From the NCBI GenBank assembly GCA_040902925.1, contig JBBDWJ010000224.1, forward strand, positions 1 through 19,866: 19,866 nucleotides of DNA, written 5' to 3'. The number at the start of each line of letters is the position of its first letter. The stretch's first letter is position 1. Made by a program: the position numbers and the translations under genes. Source of the stretch: JBBDWJ01 sp040902925. GTDB taxonomy: Bacteria; Acidobacteriota; Terriglobia; Bryobacterales; UBA6623. Of the stretch, positions 14,656-19,866 are shown one piece after another. The notes under the pieces were generated by a model that worked only from the letters and a program-made list of their open reading frames with translations, searched no databases and had not been told where the DNA came from.

Positions 14656-15958
14656 TCACTTCGCGCCGGCATCGAGCGCCATGATGACTTTTCTGTCGCG
14701 CGCGTAGAGCCGCGTTCCCACTAGTGTCGGCAGCGTCCAGGCGTTGGGGGACAGCATTAAGACTTTCGCGTGTACCGTCAGCCCTTCCGGCGTTGCCGTA
14801 GCGAGGCCAAGATAGCCGTCCTGGTCGATCAGAATCAGCTTTCCTTCGGCCCATACGAAGTTGGCCTTGGCGAACTCCCGGGATTGCCACAGGATCTTGC
14901 CCGTGGGCACGTCGACGGCCGTCAGCGGCGCCGGTCCATCGTGGCCGCTGGATGCGTATACGGTGTCGCCGATCCGCACGACGCTTCCGAAGTGCACGCG
15001 AACACGGCCGTTGTGCCAGACTTCTTCGCCGCGCGTCTTTTCCCCTTCGCGCGTCAGCCGCAGCACGCGGCTGCCGTTGCCGTAGGAGGAGGAAAAGAAC
15101 AGCAGGTTGTCGTCGCCCCAAACGGGCATGCTGACCGCCAGGCCGTACTCCGTGTTGTGAGGGAAACTCCACAGCAGATCGCCGGTGTCCGGATTGATCC
15201 CGACGATGCGGTCGGCGGCGACGGCCGCCACCTGCTGCTGGCCGTCCACATCGATCAGCACGGGCGCCGAATGCGCGTTCTTGAAGCTTTGCTTCGCCCA
15301 AACCACCTCGCCGTTCGCCTGCTTGAGCGAGAGCATCGCCTTGCCCTCGCCGCCCGCCATCACGATCAGGTTGCCCTTGTAAGGCAGCGCGTGCGAGGAA
15401 TAACCGAAATCCATGCGCGTGCCGCCAAACTCCTCGTAGAGGTCACGCTGCCAGACAAGCTCCCCGGTCTTTTTATCGAGTGCGTGAATTTTCCCGGTCA
15501 CCCCCGACGTGAAGACGAGGTTCCCAACGATTTGCGGCATGACGTGAGGCCCCGGCCCGGTTTCGGCATAGGCGGACCGGAATGACATGGCGTAAGGGTA
15601 TTCCCAGCGCGTCTCGCCCGTGCGAGCATCGAGCGCCACGACGACTTCCTGCTGCTCGCTGAAGATCAGCCAATACGGTTGAACGCGGTGATACATCGTG
15701 TACAACGTGTCGCCATCCACCGCAATGGCCGAATAGCCCTCGCCTAGCTCGCGTTTCCAAAGCACCGGAGGCCCCGCCGCTGGCCACGAAGCGGCCAGGC
15801 CGGTTGAGGAAGTGAGGAAGTTACGGCCCGGGCCGCCCCAAAGCGTCCACGAGTTAGCTGGATCGCGGGCCGCCTCGAGCGCGGGGCTTTGCGCGTGCAA
15901 TCCGAAATGGCCCAGCGGCGGCAAACGCAAGAAATAGCGGCGGCAAACAGCGGCTCAT
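14656..15958 (-). CDS. Secreted PQQ-type (BamB-like) beta-propeller protein, leader frameshifted
   Basis: The body of the protein is a repeat beta-propeller of about eight blades, each ending in a tryptophan-docking motif: ALDARTGETRWEY, ALDKKTGELVWQ, LKQANGEVVWA, INPDTGDLLWSF, AVDVPTGKILWQ. No PQQ-dehydrogenase catalytic residues are seen, so it is probably a structural or binding propeller in the periplasm or outer membrane. The uninterrupted frame opens no earlier than about 15954 and has only a poor TTG start (15930). An ATG at 15958, with GGAG 2 bases upstream and a second GGAGG further up, opens a classic signal peptide (MSRCLPPLFLAFAAA) in another frame. Dropping one G from the GGG at about 15910-15915 joins it to GHFGLHA-QSP, a good signal-peptidase site. 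I therefore place the gene start at 15958 with a one-base insertion. Confidence 0.85.
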
Positions 15959-16189
15959 AGCTCCAGCCTCCGAGCGAGAGGACCCGAGACGTTACCTAGA
16001 TTGTCTAAATATAAAAGGAGCGGCCGCCCCTGTCAACGCCCATCGCCTGAGCGCATTCCCCCAGACAAAGCGCGATTTCCCTACCGGATTGCCCGCTCAA
16101 CCTGCGGTGATGTGGCTATTTTTCAACACCTTGGCGGTTTGGCCGGTGCGGTGCCACAGAACGAGTGGCCCTTACCGCGGAGGTGGAGG
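15959..16189. promoter_or_regulatory. Divergent intergenic region
   Basis: This 231-base stretch lies between the divergently oriented beta-propeller gene (minus) and the cysteine-rich gene (plus), so it should contain both promoters. It has an AT-rich block at 15998-16015 (ATTGTCTAAATATAAAAG) in otherwise GC-rich DNA, the best candidate for a -10 region on either strand. A consensus -35 is not evident. An AAAAGGAG at 16013-16020 looks like a ribosome-binding site but is followed by no good start. Confidence 0.4.
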
Positions 16190-16561
16190 ATGAGAACCTA
16201 CCATTTGGACCCAGAAGTCCTGCGGCAGCTCGAAGACAGTTTTAGGGAAAAAATCTGTGCCGTCTGCATCGACCGAAAACCTGACGGCGCCTGCGACTAC
16301 GACAAGCAGGGAACCTGCACCTTGATGCAAAAGATTCCCGAGGCGGTCGAAGCCGTCAGCCGCGTGAACAGCCCCTATTTGGAGCCCTACATCGATTCGC
16401 TGCGAACGACCGTCTGTGAAAAATGCGTGTTGCGCGATGTTAACGGCGACTGTGGTCCTCGGGACACGGACCGCTGCATGCTGGACTCGTATCTGCCGCT
16501 CGTCGTCGAGATGATTGAGGAGTACTTTGGGGAAAAAGCTCCGCTCCCTGGAGCAATCTAG
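16190..16561 (+). CDS. Small protein with two identical C-x2-C-x8-C-x7-C motifs (putative Fe-S or zinc binding)
   Basis: A 123-residue cytoplasmic protein, no signal peptide or membrane segment. Eight cysteines fall into two motifs with exactly the same spacing: C23, C26, C35, C43 and C76, C79, C88, C96. Each motif repeats as C-x-x-C-(I/V)-x-R-x-x-x-G-x-C-x-x-x-D-x-x-x-C, separated by a helical linker containing VNSPYLEPYIDSLR. This is an internal duplication suited to holding two metal sites, such as two [4Fe-4S] clusters or two zinc ions. I chose the ATG at 16190 because GGAGGTGGAG lies just upstream; a longer frame from 16001 starts with TTG and is less likely. I do not recognise the family by name and assign no reaction. 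It is monocistronic and convergent with the HAD phosphatase gene. Confidence 0.8.
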   Translation: MRTYHLDPEVLRQLEDSFREKICAVCIDRKPDGACDYDKQGTCTLMQKIPEAVEAVSRVNSPYLEPYIDSLRTTVCEKCVLRDVNGDCGPRDTDRCMLDSYLPLVVEMIEEYFGEKAPLPGAI

Positions 16562-16592
16562 CCCGCTCCTCGGCGGTAGGCTGGCGGGCTAG
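16558..16592. terminator. Bidirectional hairpin between convergent genes, holding both stop codons
   Basis: Perfect 9-base inverted repeat CTAGCCCGC (16558-16566) and GCGGGCTAG (16584-16592) with a 17-base loop. The TAG stop of the cysteine-rich gene (16559-16561) lies in the left arm, and the TAG stop of the HAD gene (16589-16591, minus strand) in the right arm. The stem is GC-rich but has no following U-run, so it may act as a bidirectional block or as an mRNA 3'-end stabiliser. Confidence 0.65.
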
Positions 16593-17245
16593 CGGCCGAC
16601 CACACTCGGTAGATCAGCAACACTATCGAGGACCGCTTCCACGGGAAAAGCGGAGAACTCCTGTTCCTCCGTTTTGCCCGACAGGACCGCCAGAAAAGCC
16701 AACCCTGCCCTTTGGGCGGTCTCCGCGTCAGTCAGGCTGTCCCCGACATAGAGAGCCCTCGCGCGGGGAACTCCCAGCCGCTCGACGCAGACGAGCAGAC
16801 CCTCGGGGTCGGGCTTGAACGCCTCTACGTCTTCTCCTCCGACGATGGCGTCGAAGTAGTGCGCCAGCATTTCCCGGCCCAGGACCGCCTCGATCCGTGA
16901 GCGGTACTTCGTCGAAACGATACCGAGCGGGAGATGGCGCTGCTTCAAGCCCTCCAGCGCCGCGGGGACATACGGAAAAACCCGCGTCCAGGCAACCATG
17001 ATCTCGTCCGAACGTTGCCACCAGTGCTGGCGAAACTCGACGGCGCGGTGGCGGTTTTCTTCGCCGGCCAGACGTGCCAGCGTTTCGGGAAGCGCCAGCC
17101 CGATCGTGCGGCAGATATCGTAATCGGAGGCCTCGGGCAGCCCCAAAGCCCGCAGAGCCGTGTTGGCGCATTCCACGACAGCGCTCGAGGAGTCGGCCAG
17201 CGTATAGTCGAAATCAAAAATGACGGCGTCAAAGCGGTGCTGCAC
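16589..17245 (-). CDS. HAD-superfamily phosphatase (phosphoglycolate phosphatase-like)
   Basis: A 218-residue haloacid dehalogenase-type phosphatase. Motif I is DFDYTLAD with nucleophile Asp11 and Asp13; motif II is Ser111-Thr112 in IVSTKY; motif III is Lys144 before PDPEG; motif IV is GDSLTD with Asp169 and Asp173. A helical C1-type cap lies between about 20 and 95. The closest characterised types are phosphoglycolate phosphatase (Gph) and pyrophosphatase PpaX; the substrate cannot be fixed from sequence. The start is the ATG at 17245. It is convergent with the cysteine-rich gene, their stops 28 bases apart in a shared hairpin. Confidence 0.9.
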   Translation of the reverse strand: MQHRFDAVIFDFDYTLADSSSAVVECANTALRALGLPEASDYDICRTIGLALPETLARLAGEENRHRAVEFRQHWWQRSDEIMVAWTRVFPYVPAALEGLKQRHLPLGIVSTKYRSRIEAVLGREMLAHYFDAIVGGEDVEAFKPDPEGLLVCVERLGVPRARALYVGDSLTDAETAQRAGLAFLAVLSGKTEEQEFSAFPVEAVLDSVADLPSVVGR

Positions 17246-17600
17246 GCTACCATCCTACAGCGAGCCAGGGCATACCACCGGGGGCCAGGGCCGCGACCCC
17301 TGGCGGCGTTACCGCTCGTTGCGTTGCGCGTGCGAAACGACCATAGTGAGCCCGCGAGGAAGGCCACCACGAAGGTCCGGCGCAATGAAGGTCCCGCGGC
17401 CGCGGCTACGCCGTGCACGGCAGGCGCGTTAGCGGCGCCTTGCTGTAACTCCTCGCCGTTCGCCCGTGTCAGAAATTTGCCTGGCCGAATCGGCCGATGG
17501 CGTTTCGGCGCTCGCACGCGCCGCGAAACAAGCCGGCGCAGCCGAAGCCCGTCAAGCGAAGCCCGGCAAGCTAGGCGCGGCGTGAGTTTCGGCCGCCGGG
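17246..17600. other. 355-base GC-rich spacer
   Basis: No gene is supported. The stretch lies upstream of the HAD gene (minus) and before the decayed Rieske sequence (plus). It contains a hairpin, GCCAGGG-ccgcgac-CCCTGGC (17284-17304), 39 bases from the HAD start, which could fold in that mRNA's leader. Open frames here are long only because of high GC. It may include a decayed N-terminus of the Rieske gene, but I could not read it. Confidence 0.45.
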
Positions 17601-17871
17601 GACGGATAGCTCGCTGCTCCGGCGAGATTCCCTCGCCAGCAGCGCCTTCCCGAGAGCGCTAGTGCGCGCAAATATCTGCTAGAGTGCCCGTGGCGCCATT
17701 TTTCGATATGAGATCCGCGCGGGAATATTGCTGCCCATGGAACTTGTACCGGTCAGGCATGATGAATGCTCAGAGCACGATCGCCCTCTCAACGGGTACC
17801 CTGTAGCCGTACGCGAAGGAATGATCTGGGTGGACGTCGAACAGGAGGCAGTCGAAAACGATGTCGAGTGA
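17601..17871 (+). pseudogene. Decayed Rieske [2Fe-2S] ferredoxin, with a 44-codon C-terminal frame still open
   Basis: Reading from about 17619, the frame gives APARFPRQQRLPESASARKY and then LLECPWRHF (to 17702), the pattern of a Rieske domain with its usual CPHxxxPL and LxCPWHxF motifs. Here the first motif reads F-P-R in place of C-P-H and the second C-P-W-R in place of C-P-W-H, so cluster ligands are lost. At a run of five T (17699-17703) the sense moves by one base to RYEIRAGILLPMELVPVRHD and ends GYPVAVREGMIWVDVEQ, the family's closing strands, with stop TGA at 17869-17871. An in-frame TAG at about 17607 precedes the domain. From the ATG at 17737 a 44-residue product is possible. Its end overlaps the pterin dehydratase start by 11 bases, suggesting an ancestral coupled operon. 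Confidence 0.65.
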
Positions 17872-18217
17872 ACTAGCCAAGAAAAGTTGTGAGCCCTGCA
17901 AGGGAGGAGTCGCGCCCCTGGGCGGCGATCAGCTCACTGGTTTGGCACGCCAGGTACCCAGTTGGCGATTGGTGAACGAGCATCATCTAAGCAAGACATT
18001 CCCGTTTCCCGATTTCCTGCAGGGCCTCGAGTTCGTAAACATGATCGCCCACCTCGCCGAACAAGAAGGGCATCATCCGAACCTGCAACTGTCGTGGGGG
18101 CGGGTCGTCGTTCAGATTTTCACGCACAAGATCGATGGCTTGACCGAAAGCGACTTCATTCTGGCGGCCAAAATCGATGAATTGCGGATTCCCAAGGCGG
18201 GCGCGCAAAAGGCCTGA
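17861..18217 (+). CDS. phhB: Pterin-4a-carbinolamine dehydratase
   Basis: A 118-residue protein of the PCD/DCoH family. It dehydrates 4a-hydroxytetrahydrobiopterin, recycling the cofactor of aromatic amino acid hydroxylases, or serves in pterin metabolism more broadly. The active-site block EGHHPNL (69-75), TH at 88-89 and GLTESDFILAAKID (93-106) are canonical, as is the N-terminal CEPCKGG with Cys10 and Cys13. The ATG at 17861 lies inside the last codons of the decayed Rieske frame; AGGAGG stands 12 bases upstream (17843-17848). No phenylalanine hydroxylase gene is in the window, so the physiological partner is unknown. Confidence 0.92.
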   Translation: MSSELAKKSCEPCKGGVAPLGGDQLTGLARQVPSWRLVNEHHLSKTFPFPDFLQGLEFVNMIAHLAEQEGHHPNLQLSWGRVVVQIFTHKIDGLTESDFILAAKIDELRIPKAGAQKA

Positions 18218-18248
18218 GCCGTCAGGTAGCCCTGAGCCGTCACGTAGT
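18213..18248. repeat. 18-base tandem duplication across the phhB stop codon
   Basis: CCTGAGCCGTCAGGTAGC (18213-18230) is followed by CCTGAGCCGTCACGTAGT (18231-18248), matching at 16 of 18 bases. The first copy contains the phhB stop TGA. The duplicated TGA lies in the 3' flank and does not change the protein. Confidence 0.7.
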
Positions 18249-18382
18249 CAAGCGCCTGGTTGGCTGGCGCCGCTGTCTGGGCGAATGGCTCTAAAGCGGC
18301 GACCGGCAAACGCTGGACTGCGTCGACAAGCGTCAGGGTCGAAGTGTAACGGTCGAGAAGGGTAAGACGGTTGGGAAGTGCG

Positions 18383-18535
18383 CTAAGGGGTAGGGGCTTT
18401 CATGGGTGGCATCGCGCCCCGAACCGTGAGAGTGCGAAGGATCTGCGATAGCAGGAACCGCTCCGCCAGGAAGCCGATTCCGAACGACAGCAGCAATCCG
18501 AATCCGAGGAGCGCAACGGCGCTAGCTAGTTCCAT
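18383..18535 (-). CDS. 50-residue single-pass membrane protein
   Basis: A small gene from the ATG at 18535 to TAG at 18383. GGAG (9 bases upstream, within GGTGGAGAG) is a good ribosome-binding site. Residues 1-23 form one hydrophobic, glycine/leucine-rich transmembrane helix (ELASAVALLGFGLLLSFGIG), followed by a basic/amphipathic tail (AERFLLSQILRTLTVRG) and a short Pro-rich end. The N-terminus is acidic and lacks a cleavable-signal pattern, so the protein probably stays anchored with its tail in the cytoplasm. I do not recognise the family; it has the size and shape of small regulatory subunits of membrane complexes. Its neighbours are phhB on the opposite strand and the FtsX-like permease 186 bases upstream on the same strand. 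Confidence 0.6.
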   Translation of the reverse strand: MELASAVALLGFGLLLSFGIGFLAERFLLSQILRTLTVRGAMPPMKAPTP

Positions 18536-18721
18536 CTCTGTTCTCTCCACCCTGCCCAATGCAGTTGGCGTGCCATCGGCAGACCCATGATTCTACTAGT
18601 CTTATCGGCTCCAGAGCAGGGAACTTCTTACCTCTAGGGTGAAATATCTACTCCTTTCGGAGGTCTTACTTAGGCGAGCTAAGGCGAGCGTATCCCGTCG
18701 CGTCCGGCGAGGAAAAGGAGG

Positions 18722-19866
18722 CTACTCGTACCGCAGCGCGTCGAGCGGGTTGACATGGCTGGCGCGCCGCGCCGGCAACCAAACGGCAAGCAGGGCGACC
18801 GCGCTGAGCACCAGCGGGACGCTTACGAACACCAGCGGATCCCAGGCTTCGACGCCATAGAGGAAGCTGGCAATGAAGCGCGTCAGCCCAAACGCCGCCG
18901 CGACCCCGATCACAACTCCCGCTAGCGTCAGGCGCATGCCCTGCAATACGACCATGTTTTTCACCTGACGGCCTTCCGCGCCGAGGGCGAGCCGGATGCC
19001 GATCTCCTGGGTGCGCTGCTCGACGGAATAGGCCATCAGGCCGTAGATTCCGATCGCCGCCAGCAGCAGCGCCACGCTTCCGAAAACCGTCATCAGCCAC
19101 ATGTTGAAGCGCTGCCGCGATGTCGACAGCGAGACCACCTCGTTCATCGACTGCACGCTCGACACCGGCAGGCCGCTCGCCTGGCGCAGTTGCTCTTGAA
19201 TCGGTTGGCTCAGCGACATCGGCTCGACCCGCGTGCGCACAAGCCACGTCATCGGCGTCAGGCGCAGGTTCAGGGCGTTTGCCGCATCGGGAAGTTGCGC
19301 CTGAGGAATATACATGCAGGGCGCGGGGTCGTTGTTCAGCCCGCCGTCACGGACGTCTCCCACGATGCCGACGATCTGGCGGTCGGGCTCATCGGCAAAT
19401 TCGCGCATCGCTCCGCGGCCGATGATCAGCCTGTCGTTGAGCGGATCGCTGTCAGGCCAATACTGCTTGGCCATCGCTTCATTGATGAGCACGACGGGCG
19501 GGCCCTGGCTGTTGTCGCGTTCGTTGAAGTCCCGGCCGCGCTGGATGGGAATCTTGAAGACGTCGAAGTAGCCCGGCGAAATGGTCCGCCAGCCGCCTCC
19601 GCCGTGCGTGGGGCCTTCCAAGGGCCGCCCCACAACGATGAAACCAAGGCCATAGCCGCCCTGAAGCGGCAGGCAGCAGGCGGCGCTGGCGTCTTCAACG
19701 CCCGGAACAGCGCGCAGCCGCGCAACGCCCTCGCGAACCAACTGCTCGACGCTTTCGGACTTCAAAAAACGCGGATCGGTCAGCGACATCCGCATGGTTA
19801 AAACGTTGGTGGTACCTGACTTATGCACAGAATCAGCATGCCAAGCCCTCTGCGTGCTCGGCTGAT
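18722..19866 (-). CDS. FtsX/MacB-like ABC-type permease, C-terminal part (5' end beyond the window)
   Basis: The reading frame stays open to the right edge of the window, so only the last ~381 residues are seen; the nominal GTG at 19828 is unlikely to be the start. The visible part begins with a MacB periplasmic core domain (NVLTMRMSLTDPRF, LRAVPGVEDASA, SPGYFDVFKIPIQRGRDF, VLINEAMAKQYWPDSDPL, IVGIVGDVRDGGL). It then has the FtsX domain, with transmembrane segments near WLMTVFGSVALLLAAIGIYG, LTLAGVVIGVAAAFGL and PLVLSAVALLAVWL. It ends in NPLDALRYE, the classic terminus of this group. In Acidobacteria these proteins are typically about 800 residues with a duplicated core and are often not beside an ATPase gene. 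Substrate unknown. Confidence 0.88.
   Translation of the reverse strand, partial: QPSTQRAWHADSVHKSGTTNVLTMRMSLTDPRFLKSESVEQLVREGVARLRAVPGVEDASAACCLPLQGGYGLGFIVVGRPLEGPTHGGGGWRTISPGYFDVFKIPIQRGRDFNERDNSQGPPVVLINEAMAKQYWPDSDPLNDRLIIGRGAMREFADEPDRQIVGIVGDVRDGGLNNDPAPCMYIPQAQLPDAANALNLRLTPMTWLVRTRVEPMSLSQPIQEQLRQASGLPVSSVQSMNEVVSLSTSRQRFNMWLMTVFGSVALLLAAIGIYGLMAYSVEQRTQEIGIRLALGAEGRQVKNMVVLQGMRLTLAGVVIGVAAAFGLTRFIASFLYGVEAWDPLVFVSVPLVLSAVALLAVWLPARRASHVNPLDALRYE

Noticed and set aside
14770..15585. 271-codon plus-strand frame antisense to the beta-propeller gene
   Set aside because: Mirror of the propeller's repetitive codons; no domain likeness.
16130..16160. Possible sigma-54 (-24/-12) promoter before the cysteine-rich gene
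   Set aside because: GG and GC can be placed 10 bases apart but the surrounding bases do not match TGGCAC-N5-TTGC.
16001..16189. N-terminal extension of the cysteine-rich protein from TTG at 16001
   Set aside because: The ATG at 16190 has a far better ribosome-binding site, and the extension is Arg/Pro-rich without motif.
16945..17517. 190-codon minus-strand frame extending upstream of the HAD gene
   Set aside because: It is in a different frame from the HAD motifs; the upstream portion is GC-rich noncoding sequence with a hairpin.

Overview
The window looks like chromosomal DNA of an Acidobacteriota member, most likely near Bryobacterales/Solibacterales. This is inferred from gene content: a YpdA-type bacillithiol-disulfide reductase, a paired DUF1501 protein and DUF1549/DUF1553 'planctomycete cytochrome' protein, the C-terminal half of an FtsX/MacB-like permease of the type expanded in Acidobacteria, decayed REP-associated transposase sequence, and GC-rich codon use. 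No rRNA, tRNA, CRISPR array or intact insertion sequence was seen.

Layout. 109-1146 (+) encodes the YpdA-like flavoprotein and converges on a minus-strand housekeeping operon, argS - mutT-like Nudix - aroA (4988 down to 1219). A 366-base spacer with a long imperfect inverted repeat separates it from a two-gene minus-strand operon for a secreted c-type cytochrome/DUF1553 protein and its DUF1501 partner (9383 down to 5355). Next comes an accessory segment of about 5.2 kb (about 9430-14630) with lower GC in sampled lines and imperfect GGGGACaGTCCCC-type palindromes near both ends. It holds a broken REP-associated tyrosine transposase (RAYT) and one very large minus-strand gene (14060 down to 10142), read here as three overlapping frames. 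Rejoined, these give a protein of about 1,306 residues: an N-terminal PD-(D/E)xK nuclease-like domain, a long TPR array, a GreA/GreB C-terminal-like domain, and a PIN-like domain with a helical tail. This is the best candidate in the window for an undescribed (possibly defence) system, but two frame breaks interrupt it.

After the island come a secreted eight-bladed PQQ-type beta-propeller protein whose signal peptide sits in another frame (minus), a 123-residue protein with two identically spaced four-cysteine motifs (plus), and a HAD phosphatase (minus). The last two converge on a hairpin holding both stop codons. Then follow a decayed Rieske ferredoxin overlapping the start of an intact pterin-4a-carbinolamine dehydratase gene (plus), a 50-residue single-pass membrane protein (minus), and the permease fragment running off the right edge (minus).

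A theme is frame disruption: two breaks in the nuclease-TPR-PIN gene, one in the beta-propeller leader and one in the Rieske remnant. The last two lie at homopolymers (GGG, TTTTT), so sequencing or assembly errors must be excluded before any of these is called a true pseudogene. The Rieske and RAYT remnants also lack key residues, so their decay looks real.
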